Position numbers and translations under genes: made by a program. Source: Moraxella ovis (lineage in GTDB: Bacteria; Pseudomonadota; Gammaproteobacteria; Pseudomonadales; Moraxellaceae). Taken from it: a DNA stretch of 64,000 nt. The first letter of the stretch is position 1. Each line of letters begins with the position of its first letter. Shown piece by piece: positions 12,680 through 21,998 of this stretch. The notes below the pieces were generated by a model. The model did no database searches. It was not told the DNA's origin and worked only from the letters and a program-made list of their open reading frames with translations. The stretch is taken from contig NZ_UGPW01000001.1 of NCBI RefSeq assembly GCF_900453105.1, positions 620,001-684,000 of the forward strand, given 5' to 3'.

Positions 12680-12936
12680 TTACAGCAGTCCGTGTGTTTT
12701 TAATTTGCTGCGCAGGGTGCCGCGGTTTAGACCAAGTAGCTTGGTGGTTTTTGATTGGTTGCCGCGAGTGTTGAGCGTCGCGATCAATAGCGGACGTTCA
12801 AGCTCGGCCAAGAATACTTGATCAAGAATACTTGATAGATGTCATTGACGTCCTTGTCAGCGGTGGCTAGATACTGCTCGACCGCTTGCTCAATGTGCGT
12901 CGATAGTGGGATGGGACTAATGTTTCGGTCAATCAT
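12680..12936 (-). pseudogene. fis: fis, frameshifted by a perfect 14-bp tandem duplication
   Basis: Fis is a small nucleoid protein and global regulator. The current reading frame from the ATG at 12936 (MIDRNISPIPLSTHIEQAV) stops after 50 residues. If one copy of the 14-base sequence CAAGAATACTTGAT (plus-strand copies 12809-12822 and 12823-12836, exactly back to back) is removed, the frame continues through DIYQVFLAELERPLLIATL into a complete C-terminal helix-turn-helix, TRGNQSKTTKLLGLNRGTL and onward to the natural TAA at 12680. The DNA-binding domain is therefore encoded but not translated in this sequence. The position between prmA and purH fits the known Pseudomonas-type prmA-dusB-fis-purH order. 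It may be a true loss, a reversible slip or an assembly error. Confidence 0.88.
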
Positions 12937-13233
12937 GGGAATCTTGAAATATAAAATCAAATCTAAACTGAATAAATGAATTTTTCGACCACAAATCGCA
13001 ATTAAAAACAAGTCTAAATGTTTAAATGTTGCGCAAATATTAACAAAAACTTGCTGAAATTGGTAACGGTTTTATGTTATGCAGTGTAATAAAAATGTAA
13101 TTGTATAATGATTAAAAAATATACAACTTAATTTGATGGAATAAATAAATCTTATGAAAGATAATGACTTATCACTGTGTTGGATGAATTTTGAACAAAA
13201 GTGAATATTTGCAAAACGATACAAATAATTCAT
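12937..13233. other. AT-rich intergenic stretch between fis and prmA
   Basis: About 300 very AT-rich bases. It must contain the fis promoter region on the minus strand. I see no convincing gene, repeat or regulatory motif. dusB, which often sits here in relatives, is absent. Confidence 0.5.
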
Positions 13234-13271
13234 AAAAAATCGGCTTTTAATCAATAAGATCAAAAGCCGAT
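13234..13271 (-). terminator. Rho-independent terminator of prmA
   Basis: On the minus strand ATCGGCTTTT pairs with AAAAGCCGAT around a 13-base loop, followed by six T residues. Confidence 0.85.
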
Positions 13272-13295
13272 ATGTATCAAATGGTCAAAAGGCGA

Positions 13296-14219
13296 TTATT
13301 TCTTGATGCCTGACAGGCGATGCCAGTGGTGATCGTCTTTGTTATCATAGTGATAAGCGGCACCTAATTCAAAATAAGGCGCATAGGCATCGATGACGCT
13401 TTGGGTTTGGTTCTCAATCAGTCCTGCCAGTACGATCGAGCCACCGTCTTTTAATAGGGTGCTAAATAGCGGCGCAAATTCGATGAGTGGCTTGGCTAGG
13501 ATGTTCGCTGTGATGGTATCAGCTGTGAGGTCATGCGCGCGTTGATATTCGCTAAACTCTTCGGGCAAGAAGACTTTTAGGCGGTCGGATACGTTGTTTA
13601 GAGCGGCGTTTTGGCGTGTCGCGAGAATGGCCTGCGGGTCGATATCCACTGCCAATACTTCTTTTGCGCCCAGTAGTAATGCTGCCACGCCCAGCACGCC
13701 TGAACCACAGCCATAGTCAATGACGACTTTGTCTTTTAGATTTTGCGCTGACAGCCAGTCTAGACATAGGCGAGTCGTGGCGTGATAGCCTGTACCAAAG
13801 GCAAGACCTGGATCTAGAATCAGATTCGTCGCGGTAGGATCAGGCGCGTCTAGCCACTCAGGGATGATCCATAGATTGCCTTCGCATTTGACGGGCTTAT
13901 AATGCGCCATCCATTCGCGGGACCAGTCTTTGTCATCAAGGCGCGTCGTCCAAAATCGGCTCGCGCTCACTTGTGCGGCGATGTCATTGGCAAGCGCCTC
14001 AAAATCCGTGCCATCGAATCGATCGTCTGAATTGGTGTCGTAGATGGCAGTCAAGATAACCTCGTCCCACAGCGGCTCCTCGCCAGGCAATGGCTCAAAT
14101 AATGGCTCATCGCCCGCGTCTTCTAGAAGTATGGAAACCGCTTCGCTTTCATAGAATAAAGCCTCAGCGAATTCAACTTTATCTTTTGGGCATTGTAGAT
14201 GTATGTGCTGCCACGACAT
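13296..14219 (-). CDS. prmA: Ribosomal protein L11 methyltransferase
   Basis: Methylates lysines and the N-terminus of ribosomal protein L11 using S-adenosylmethionine, cytoplasmic. The 307-residue product has the N-terminal substrate-recognition region with SVSILLEDAGDEPLFEP-like features, the linker ILDPGLAFGTGYHATT and the SAM-binding motif VIDYGCGSGVLGVAAL, then TANILAKPL. It lies downstream of mrcB on the same strand with a 98-base gap and no obvious terminator between. Assignment is secure from the conserved N-terminal and Rossmann motifs. Confidence 0.96.
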   Translation of the reverse strand: MSWQHIHLQCPKDKVEFAEALFYESEAVSILLEDAGDEPLFEPLPGEEPLWDEVILTAIYDTNSDDRFDGTDFEALANDIAAQVSASRFWTTRLDDKDWSREWMAHYKPVKCEGNLWIIPEWLDAPDPTATNLILDPGLAFGTGYHATTRLCLDWLSAQNLKDKVVIDYGCGSGVLGVAALLLGAKEVLAVDIDPQAILATRQNAALNNVSDRLKVFLPEEFSEYQRAHDLTADTITANILAKPLIEFAPLFSTLLKDGGSIVLAGLIENQTQSVIDAYAPYFELGAAYHYDNKDDHHWHRLSGIKK

Positions 14220-14317
14220 AAAATAGCCTTATGTTATCAATTAGAAGAAACGCATTATAACAAATTTTATCGATCACTTAAAAACTTTTGAGTATTGAAC
14301 AGCTGCATCGTTAGGTG

Positions 14318-16720
14318 CTATTGATAAAATGGCTCAGGTGTGGGCGATTCTTCGGTTTTAGGCGTGTAGAATTCTTCATCAGAAGGCATGGGCTCTTCGA
14401 TGATATAATCATTCTCGACGTAGTCTTCTTCCATGCTCACCAGCTCATCACCCAGTGCGTCGATGCGCTCTTGCAGGGTGACATTGTAGCGTATGTTCGC
14501 AGCGCAGGTTCCGTATTCTTGTGGCATGAATTCAAGAATCACCGGCGCCCATATCGCTCCTTGGCAGCCTTGGTGGGACAGCAGTCCTGTGCCGTTATCC
14601 AGCCACGTCCATTCGATATCTGCAGGCAGTGGCAGCTCAACAGGCGTGTGATTAAGCGGCTGCATGAATGCTCGCCAAATGGGCAGTGCGCCCGAGCTTC
14701 CGGTAAGCCCGATGGGTTTATTGTCATCACGTCCAATCCAGACCACGGACACATAGTTGCCGCTATAACCTGCAAACCAAGCATCGCGCCCATCATTCGT
14801 CGTGCCGGTCTTGCCTGCTAGATTAAGGGAAGAATTAAAGTTACCTGCGCGTGCCGTACCATGAGTGAAGACTTTTTGCATGGCGTAATTGGTCAGATAG
14901 GTTGCCTTGGGTGATAGGCGAATCTGAGCTTGGCTTTCACTGTTTTGAAGGACTTTTCCTTTATCGTCAATCACGCTTTTGATGGTATGAATGGGCGCGC
15001 TGACTCCGCTATTGGCGAAAGTCTGATAGATGCTAAGAACTTGCATGGGTGACATATCTACCGCGCCCAACAGCACTGAAGGGTAGTTAGGAATCTGATC
15101 GCTGACACCCAGCATCTGCAGCTGACGATAAAAAATCGGCAAACCAAACTCCATGCCAACATTGACCGCAGCTTGGTTGTAGGACTGAGCCAATGCGGTG
15201 GTGAGTGGTGTCGCGCCATGTGAGACGCCGCTGTAGTTCTTGGGTGTCCAAGTCTGATTGCCGATGGTATAAGTCAGCGGGCTGTCATCAACGCTACTGG
15301 CTAGATTGTAATGACCTGATTGTAGGGCAGTGAGATAGATGATGGGCTTTAGGAGTGAGCCGACTTGTCGCTTGGCATCGATGGCGCGGTTGAATCCTGT
15401 AAAATCAGCACTACTACCAACAATGGCAACCACCTCGCCCGTAGCAGGGTTGGCGCTAATGAGCGCACCTTGTAGATTGGATTTTTTGTTATTTTTGATG
15501 GCGTTATCGGCGGCACGTTGGGCGAGAGGATCTAGGGTTGAGATGATTCTCAGGCCACGGTTTTGTAAGTCTTCTTCTCTATAATAAGCCTTCAATTCGC
15601 GCTGAATCGCATCAAAAAAATCAGGAAAGCGGCTCTTGGCGATGGTTGGGGTCTTGACCACGTCGAGTGGTTTTTGGGTGGCGTTGTCGTATTCTTCTTG
15701 GCTGATTTTGCCTGTGATGAGCATGTTGTGCAGCACGGTGTTACGACGGTCTTTGGCACGTTCTGGGTGCTTTCGTGGATTGTAGTAGCTTGAGCCTTTG
15801 GCGATGCCGACCAATAGCGCGTATTGATCAAGACGAAGCTCTGCCAAGGGTTTATTAAAATAAAACTGCGATGCAATGCCAAAGCCATTCACCGAGCGAT
15901 TGCCATTTTGGCCAAGGTTGATCTCGTTTAGATAAGCGAGCAGGATCTCATCTTTGTCATAGTGCAGCTCAAGAAGTAGCGCCATTAGGGCTTCATTGGC
16001 TTTACGTTTTAGGGTGCGATCAGAATTTAGGTAGAAATTTTTGATCAGCTGCTGTGTGATCGTTGAGCCGCCTTGGCGCGTACCGCCTGTGACATTAGAG
16101 AGTAGGGCGCGCGCAGTACCACGCACGGACACGCCGTGATGCTCATAAAAGTTACGATCTTCGGTGGCGATGAGTGCATTCACCAGATGCTTTGGCACAT
16201 TGTCCTTGGTGAGTAGAATGCGATCTTCATTATTCTCAGGATAGATGCCGCCGACATTCACTGGCTCTAAGCGCAGCGCTGTTCGCTGGGTGGGCTGGCT
16301 GGTCTGCAGGCGGGCGATTTTACCATCGGAGAACAGCACCTTGATGGTCTGCTTGGGTTCGACATCGCCATCACCATAATTAAAGCCACGCGTATAGATG
16401 GTGTAGGTGTTGCCTGATTTTTGGTAGCTGCCTTGGGTGTTTTTGCCTTGGCTATAATTAAGGAGTTTTAGCCATGATTCTAGATCGCCTGCTTTGACAG
16501 GTGCGTTCGGATATAGCTCTAGCGGGCGTGAATAGACGGTGGCAGGGATGTCCCAGCGGCGATTTTCAAATTTATTGATGATGGTGTTATTTAGATAAAA
16601 CGCATATAAACCCAACAAAATCATCGCCGCAACAATGATGATAAGCAGGATAAAACCAATGATTGAGCCTTGTTGTTGTTTTGGGGATTGGCCTGTAAAT
16701 TGATCAAAGGACTTCGTCAT
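14318..16720 (-). CDS. mrcB: Bifunctional penicillin-binding protein 1b
   Basis: Polymerises and cross-links peptidoglycan in the periplasm. The 800-residue protein has a short cytoplasmic tail, one membrane helix (about residues 20-43), a UB2H-like region, the glycosyltransferase domain with Glu187 in EDRNFYEHHGV and RQGGSTITQQLIKN, and the transpeptidase domain with the nucleophile Ser455 in GSLLKP, then SYN (QSYNQAAV) and Lys637 in KTGTT. The active-site SxxK reads SLLK where E. coli has SLAK, still compatible with activity. The C-terminus ends in an acidic, proline-rich tail of about 45 residues. Confidence 0.95.
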   Translation of the reverse strand: MTKSFDQFTGQSPKQQQGSIIGFILLIIIVAAMILLGLYAFYLNNTIINKFENRRWDIPATVYSRPLELYPNAPVKAGDLESWLKLLNYSQGKNTQGSYQKSGNTYTIYTRGFNYGDGDVEPKQTIKVLFSDGKIARLQTSQPTQRTALRLEPVNVGGIYPENNEDRILLTKDNVPKHLVNALIATEDRNFYEHHGVSVRGTARALLSNVTGGTRQGGSTITQQLIKNFYLNSDRTLKRKANEALMALLLELHYDKDEILLAYLNEINLGQNGNRSVNGFGIASQFYFNKPLAELRLDQYALLVGIAKGSSYYNPRKHPERAKDRRNTVLHNMLITGKISQEEYDNATQKPLDVVKTPTIAKSRFPDFFDAIQRELKAYYREEDLQNRGLRIISTLDPLAQRAADNAIKNNKKSNLQGALISANPATGEVVAIVGSSADFTGFNRAIDAKRQVGSLLKPIIYLTALQSGHYNLASSVDDSPLTYTIGNQTWTPKNYSGVSHGATPLTTALAQSYNQAAVNVGMEFGLPIFYRQLQMLGVSDQIPNYPSVLLGAVDMSPMQVLSIYQTFANSGVSAPIHTIKSVIDDKGKVLQNSESQAQIRLSPKATYLTNYAMQKVFTHGTARAGNFNSSLNLAGKTGTTNDGRDAWFAGYSGNYVSVVWIGRDDNKPIGLTGSSGALPIWRAFMQPLNHTPVELPLPADIEWTWLDNGTGLLSHQGCQGAIWAPVILEFMPQEYGTCAANIRYNVTLQERIDALGDELVSMEEDYVENDYIIEEPMPSDEEFYTPKTEESPTPEPFYQ

Positions 16721-16956
16721 AAATTGACCTTACAAATAAATTATCAACATACTAGCGATTTGCGATGAAATTATCAAGGGGCTTGTATGATTTGATGTGC
16801 TTGTTGGTTTCGGGTTTGTAGAATTTTTGATAAGTGTTTCAATTTTATGGTAATAATGCAAATAAGTTTATGGAAAATTGATGAAAAAACACCGTGAGTA
16901 TTGTCATCGTGTTGCTGGAAAATTTCTCAATCAACGCGCCTGATGACACATGAAAG

Positions 16957-16965
16957 TGGTATAAT
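16957..16965 (+). promoter_or_regulatory. Extended -10 promoter element upstream of ccoI
   Basis: TGGTATAAT fits an extended -10 (TGnTATAAT) and lies 36 bases before the ccoI ATG. No good -35 is visible. Predicted from sequence only. The 281-base gap between mrcB and ccoI holds the divergent promoters and no gene. Confidence 0.5.
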
Positions 16966-17001
16966 AACGCGTTTATGCCAAATTAAAAAAAGTGTTTGAT
17001 T

Positions 17002-19572
17002 ATGAATACTGCTGCCGATACGAAGATGGATGAGATTGAGCAATCACTCATTTTGCCGTCAGAAGGGGCGTGCTTTCATTGTGGGGAGGTGCTGCCAAAA
17101 GAGCCATTTTATACCGTGATTTTTGATAAATCGCGTCCGATGTGCTGCCTAGGCTGCAAGCTTGCTTCGCAAAGTATCGTAGAGTCTGGACTTGAGCAGT
17201 ATTACTTAGATCGCAGGGAGATCAGTCCGACCGCAAGCCTGCCTGATGCGATGAATTTTGATGCGTATAATCATGACGACATCAAGGCGCAATTCGTCTA
17301 TCAAGAAGATGGCGGCAGCACGGCAGAATTATCTGTGGCCAACCTACGCTGCTCGGCGTGCACGTGGCTTATTGAGACGCGTCTAAGAGCAATCGATGGT
17401 GTGCGTGCGTGCCAAGTGAACCTCACTCAGCAAAGAATGCGTGTAAACTGGGATGAAAATCAGTGCGATATCGGTGAGATTCTACAGGCGGTGCATTCGG
17501 TGGGCTATAATGCCAAGCCATATCGCCAAGATACGCATGAGGCGATGATGAAGCGCCAAAGCAAGCAAATGCTCATCCGTCTTGCCATCGCTGCGCTTGG
17601 TGCGATGCAGGCGATGATGTTCTCGATTGGCATGTATTTTGGCGAATATAGTGGTATTTTGACTGAACATCGAGATTTCTTGCGCTATGTGGCGATGTTT
17701 GTGACCATTCCTGTGATGTTCTATGCAGGCGTGCCGTTCTTCACGTCGGCTTATAATGCCATCAAGGCGCGTCAGGTGAGCATGGATGTGCCTGTATCGA
17801 TCGCGCTGATTGCCACCTTTGGCGCCAGCGTTTATGCGACATTAACAGGTACGGGTGAGGCGTATTTTGATTCGGTGTCGATGTTTATCTTTTTCTTATT
17901 GGCGGGACGCTACATTGAACAAAATGCCCGCCTAAAAGCATCAAACATGGCATCAGATCTGGTGGTGATCGAGCCGATTTTGGTACAAAAAATCGCCCAC
18001 GATGCGTCATTGGTAACAAGTTTATCTGCTGATAATAAAGCAAGCATCATCCAATCATGGTGGCAAAATCACCACCATCTAGATAACATCCTAGAGCGGA
18101 ACGTAGATGATGAGGATAAGATTCTGGCACAGTCTGTCAAGGTGGGCGACATCATTCGCATCGATGCAGGCAGCCAGATCGTCGCTGATGGTATCTTGTT
18201 ATCACAAAGCGCCACGGTGTCGCAGAGTCTATTGACCGGTGAGAGCGATCTTATCGTCAAGCATCAAGGCGATGTGGTGGTTGGTGGTGCTCAGAATGAC
18301 AGCCAGCCGTTCGTCATGCTCGTCACCAAGGAGATTGATAACAGTCAAATCGCGCTCATTGATCGACTCATGAACCGCGCCATGAGCGAAAAGCCCAAAA
18401 TCGCCCAAGATGCTGATAAGATGGCGCGCTGGTTCGTGGCACGTGTGCTGGTCTTGTCATGCCTTGTGTTCTTGGTGTGGTGGTTTGTGGATAAGAGCGA
18501 GTCGCTGTGGGCGACGGTAGCGGTGCTGGTGGCGACTTGCCCGTGTGCTCTTAGCCTTGCCACGCCGATTGCACTTACTGTAGCGACCAATCGCTTGGCG
18601 GGATTTGGATTCCTAGCGACGCGCGGACACACCATTCAGACTTTATCGGAAGTGTCTTATGCTTGTTTTGATAAGACGGGTACACTGACGCTGGGTCAGG
18701 CTAATCTGCTGGATACAGTGAGTGTGATTGATAAGACAGAAGCCCTAAAAATCTCTGCCGCGCTTGAGATTGGCTCAAAGCACCCTGTGGCGTGTGCGCT
18801 ACTCACTGCTGCTCATGGACTTCATCTGCCTAAGGTAAAAGACAGCACACACCACACGGCGGGCGGTGTGGAAGGCTGGATAGATGGGGTGGCTTATCGT
18901 ATCGGACATCAAAAATTCGTCCTACCAACAGGCGTACTGGCTGATGAGCTGCATGAGAATCTACCTGCGCATCAGGCGAACATGTCGGTATTATTGTCAA
19001 GTCAGGTTAATGGGGAGTGGCAGGTGGTGGCACGGTTTTATTTTAATGATGCGATTCGCCAAGATGCTCGCGCGATGATTGATGAATTAAAATCACAAAA
19101 CATCACACCAATCATGCTAACCGGCGACCCAAATCCAAATGCATCAGAAGTGGCTAAGCAGCTGGGCATCAAGCAGGCGTATTTTGGTCTGACGCCAGAG
19201 GGCAAAGTCAAGCGCATCAAAGACCTACAGGCGGCAGGTCATGCCGTGCTCATGGTGGGCGATGGGATTAATGATGCGCCTGTACTGGCGGCGGCGAATG
19301 TCTCGACAGCGATGGCAGGCGCGGCCGATCTGGCGCAGGTATCTGCTGACAGTGTGCTATTGGGTGGGCGGCTCATGCCACTGGCGCAAGCGACCAGACT
19401 GTCCACCAAGACCCAAAAAATCATCCGCCAAAACTTACGCTGGGCACTAATCTATAATAGCTCGGTGCTTATTCCTGCTGCCTTAGGCTATGTACCGCCT
19501 TGGTTGGCAGCGATTGGCATGAGCTTATCAAGCTTGCTCGTTGTGGTGAACGCCATGCGCCTAAAACGTTGA
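17002..19572 (+). CDS. ccoI: Copper-translocating P-type ATPase for cbb3 oxidase assembly (CcoI/FixI type)
   Basis: Pumps copper across the inner membrane, in this subfamily to supply cytochrome cbb3 oxidase. The 856 residues start with a cysteine-rich N-terminal domain (CFHCGEVLP and MCCLGCKLAS) typical of CcoI, then a heavy-metal-associated domain with Cys117-x2-Cys120 (CSAC), membrane helices, the metal-channel motif Cys513-Pro-Cys515, the phosphorylated Asp557 in DKTGT, and GDGINDAP. The ATG at 17002 is preferred to a TTG two codons upstream. The cbb3 subunit gene ccoN lies far away at the window end, so the usual ccoNOPQ-GHIS cluster is split here. Confidence 0.9.
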   Translation: MNTAADTKMDEIEQSLILPSEGACFHCGEVLPKEPFYTVIFDKSRPMCCLGCKLASQSIVESGLEQYYLDRREISPTASLPDAMNFDAYNHDDIKAQFVYQEDGGSTAELSVANLRCSACTWLIETRLRAIDGVRACQVNLTQQRMRVNWDENQCDIGEILQAVHSVGYNAKPYRQDTHEAMMKRQSKQMLIRLAIAALGAMQAMMFSIGMYFGEYSGILTEHRDFLRYVAMFVTIPVMFYAGVPFFTSAYNAIKARQVSMDVPVSIALIATFGASVYATLTGTGEAYFDSVSMFIFFLLAGRYIEQNARLKASNMASDLVVIEPILVQKIAHDASLVTSLSADNKASIIQSWWQNHHHLDNILERNVDDEDKILAQSVKVGDIIRIDAGSQIVADGILLSQSATVSQSLLTGESDLIVKHQGDVVVGGAQNDSQPFVMLVTKEIDNSQIALIDRLMNRAMSEKPKIAQDADKMARWFVARVLVLSCLVFLVWWFVDKSESLWATVAVLVATCPCALSLATPIALTVATNRLAGFGFLATRGHTIQTLSEVSYACFDKTGTLTLGQANLLDTVSVIDKTEALKISAALEIGSKHPVACALLTAAHGLHLPKVKDSTHHTAGGVEGWIDGVAYRIGHQKFVLPTGVLADELHENLPAHQANMSVLLSSQVNGEWQVVARFYFNDAIRQDARAMIDELKSQNITPIMLTGDPNPNASEVAKQLGIKQAYFGLTPEGKVKRIKDLQAAGHAVLMVGDGINDAPVLAAANVSTAMAGAADLAQVSADSVLLGGRLMPLAQATRLSTKTQKIIRQNLRWALIYNSSVLIPAALGYVPPWLAAIGMSLSSLLVVVNAMRLKR

Positions 19573-19598
19573 TCGGTTGGTTAATTAATTATAAGTAT

Positions 19599-19631
19599 AA
19601 AAATATCGCACCAATTGAGTGCGATATTTTT
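19599..19631. terminator. Bidirectional terminator between ccoI and the Bax-inhibitor-like gene
   Basis: AAAAATATCGCAC pairs with GTGCGATATTTTT around a seven-base loop, with A and T tracts on each side serving both convergent genes. Confidence 0.88.
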
Positions 19632-19653
19632 ATTGGTAAGTTTCATTAGTTAA

Positions 19654-20376
19654 TCAGTCGTCTTGTAGATAGCCGATTAAGCGCAGGAATTCGATGTACA
19701 TCCATACTAGGGTTGATAGAATACCGATGCTATACACCCATTCAAATTCACGAGCCACGCCGTGTTGGATGCCTTTATCCACATTATCAAAATCAAGCAA
19801 TAAGCTAAACGACGCAATGATTACCACAAAGACACTAAAGCCAATCGCAACCATGCCACCATCGAACAATAGGGGCAGGCTTGAGCCGAACAGTCTAAAG
19901 CCGAGCTGTACAAGGTATAGGATACCAATGGCGATGATCGCAGACGTTAGGATCGAGCGGAATTTCTCAGTAACTTTCACGATGCCTGTGCTGTACAGGG
20001 TTAGCATCACGGCTGCGGTGATGAAAGTGGCTGATAGCGCTGACAGCGGTACGCTAGGGTATCTTAGGAACATGATGGTGCTAAACGCCCCAAGCAGCAC
20101 ACCTTCACACAGTGCATATGGCACCGCTAAGCTCTTAGCAAGGTGAGGCTTAAATGCTGATACCAAGCCCAAGCCCATGCCTGCAAACAGGCCCACCAAG
20201 GCAAGCGGATATAGCATGCTAACCGAGATACCGCCCATCAGAGCATAGAAGAACACACCAAAGCCTGAGACGGCAGCCAATGCCAATAAGAACGCGCTTT
20301 TTTTGACGACGCCGCCAACAGTCATCGGGACACTACCAACCGCAAGCTCGGTGCGACTGACGATAGGGTTTGCCAT
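19654..20376 (-). CDS. Bax inhibitor-1-like seven-helix membrane protein
   Basis: Integral membrane protein of 240 residues with about seven hydrophobic segments. The C-terminal part, LDFDNVDKGIQHGVAREFEW followed by WMYIEFLRLIGYL, matches the Bax1-I-like family (UPF0005 relatives such as YccA and YbhL). Bacterial members are thought to act as ion channels or protease modulators, but the role here is unknown. The start ATG is followed by a polar 25-residue segment before the first helix. It is monocistronic, convergent with ccoI and divergent from nadK. Confidence 0.85.
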   Translation of the reverse strand: MANPIVSRTELAVGSVPMTVGGVVKKSAFLLALAAVSGFGVFFYALMGGISVSMLYPLALVGLFAGMGLGLVSAFKPHLAKSLAVPYALCEGVLLGAFSTIMFLRYPSVPLSALSATFITAAVMLTLYSTGIVKVTEKFRSILTSAIIAIGILYLVQLGFRLFGSSLPLLFDGGMVAIGFSVFVVIIASFSLLLDFDNVDKGIQHGVAREFEWVYSIGILSTLVWMYIEFLRLIGYLQDD

Positions 20377-20561
20377 AATTTTTCCTTAATAAAAAATAAA
20401 AATCTTTCACTGATTATAAGGCAGATTTTAGAAAAATCAAGCATTAATCAATGGCTTATCGTTCATACACTAAGCCATGAGCGCTGATAATATCTAAAAA
20501 CTTAGGTTGTGTTGATGTGGGGTTTTTTGATATTATACGCTTTATTTTTGCATTGATTTTT

Positions 20562-21539
20562 ATGTCAAATTTTGTGAATAATCACCCAAAGCGTCCCAAG
20601 TTCCAGCGCATTGGCTTGATGGGGCGTGCCGGCAAAAAAAGCGTGGTCGAAACCCTAAATGAGCTCATCGTTCTACTTGATGAGCGTGGTTTGTCCATCG
20701 TCATCGATACTGAGACCGCCGCGATCGAGGGGCTTGAGATCGATTTTGATAAGGTGGACGGTAATCAGTTTAAGATCGTTCCACGCCAAAAGATTGGCGA
20801 GCATTGTGATTTTGCCATCGTGGTTGGCGGTGATGGTTCGATGCTGCAGGCGGCGAGCGTGCTGGCGGGTACTGATGTGCCTGTGCTGGGCGTGAACCGT
20901 GGGCGACTTGGATTCTTGGCGGACGTCAATCCAGAGGAGCTGACCGAGCGTGTCACGCAGGTGTTGGACGGAGATTATTGGCTGGCGGAACGGTTTTTAT
21001 TGACATTTAAGATTGTGAATAATGATGCTGATGGCAAGCCGACCAACATGGTCATCCATGAAGATGTGGCATTAAATGACATCGTTCTGCACGCTGGTAA
21101 ATCGGTGCATACCATTGATTTTCAATTAAAAATTAATGGCACAGACGTCTATCGTCAGCATGCCGATGGTCTGATCGTAGCGACACCGACAGGATCGACC
21201 GCTTATTCACTCTCGGCAGGCGGACCCATCATCCACCCGACCATTGATGCCATCTGTCTTGTGCCGATGCATCCGCATACGCTGTCCAGCCGTCCTCTGG
21301 TGGTGGCAGGTAGCAGCCAAATCGCCATCAACATCCACAAAGATAATCGCACACAGCCCATGGTGGGCGCAGATGGTAAGGCATCAGCACCACTCGATAA
21401 CGATCAGACACTACTCATCGCCAAGCATGATAAGACCTTACTGCTGCTACATCCACCGAGCTATAGCTTCTATGAGGCGTGCCGCACCAAGCTAAACTGG
21501 AACCTATACACAGAAGAATTCGCCCTAAAGACCGAATAA
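20562..21539 (+). CDS. nadK: NAD kinase
   Basis: Phosphorylates NAD to NADP, cytoplasmic. The 325-residue protein begins with MSNFVNNHPKRPKFQRIGLMGR and carries the GGDG motif at residues 89-92 and the conserved TPTGSTAYSLSAGGPI. The ATG at 20562 was chosen over a GTG at 20517, which would put an odd hydrophobic leader on a soluble enzyme. A TTGTGT/TATTAT pair with 18-base spacing just upstream could be its promoter. It is followed after 19 bases by the DUF1315 gene, probably in one transcript ending at the terminator at 21867. Confidence 0.95.
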   Translation: MSNFVNNHPKRPKFQRIGLMGRAGKKSVVETLNELIVLLDERGLSIVIDTETAAIEGLEIDFDKVDGNQFKIVPRQKIGEHCDFAIVVGGDGSMLQAASVLAGTDVPVLGVNRGRLGFLADVNPEELTERVTQVLDGDYWLAERFLLTFKIVNNDADGKPTNMVIHEDVALNDIVLHAGKSVHTIDFQLKINGTDVYRQHADGLIVATPTGSTAYSLSAGGPIIHPTIDAICLVPMHPHTLSSRPLVVAGSSQIAINIHKDNRTQPMVGADGKASAPLDNDQTLLIAKHDKTLLLLHPPSYSFYEACRTKLNWNLYTEEFALKTE

Positions 21540-21558
21540 AACACCCAAGAGATCAAAG

Positions 21559-21849
21559 ATGAATAAAGAAGACATACTAAATAGTCTAAATCCTGAAATC
21601 GTCGCCAAGTTCCGCACCGCCATTGAGCTGGGCAAATGGGACAACGGCGTTCGTCTGACAGATGAGCAGCGCCAGACCTGCATGCAAGCGGTGATGATGT
21701 GGGAGCATGAATATCTACCGGTTGAAGAGCGTACAGGCTATATCGAGAAGCCAAAAGACGATAAAGGCAACACCGTTGGCGAAGAGTGTGATGTGGAGCA
21801 TGAGCATCATTACCCTAATGCCGAGCGACCTGTGAAGTTTAAGAACTAG
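21559..21849 (+). CDS. DUF1315 (YeaC-type) protein
   Basis: Small soluble protein of 96 residues with the DUF1315 pattern: TAIELGKWDNGVRLTDEQRQ, then MMWEHEYLPVEERTGYI and a His/Cys-containing acidic tail (EECDVEHEHHYP). Function is unknown; the family is widespread in gammaproteobacteria. It is probably cotranscribed with nadK, and AAAGATG precedes its start. Confidence 0.85.
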   Translation: MNKEDILNSLNPEIVAKFRTAIELGKWDNGVRLTDEQRQTCMQAVMMWEHEYLPVEERTGYIEKPKDDKGNTVGEECDVEHEHHYPNAERPVKFKN

Positions 21850-21866
21850 AAGATGTTTTGACTTTT

Positions 21867-21905
21867 AAAACCCCTGTTGACTACTTTTGTCAATAGGGGT
21901 TTTAA
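21867..21905 (+). terminator. Rho-independent terminator of the nadK operon
   Basis: A 15-bp stem (AAAACCCCTGTTGAC with GTCAATAGGGGTTTT, one mismatch) around a seven-base loop. T residues are part of the stem end, so the tail is short. Confidence 0.75.
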
Positions 21906-21998
21906 GCATTGCAAATCTAAAATAGTATATTCGAAACATTGGCGTTTTGACATGTGATTGGCAATTTTAATCCAGTTTCTATGATCAACTTAATAGCA

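Noticed and set aside
14315..14821. A 168-codon plus-strand frame across the mrcB end
   Set aside because: Antisense to the conserved transpeptidase domain; no start signal.
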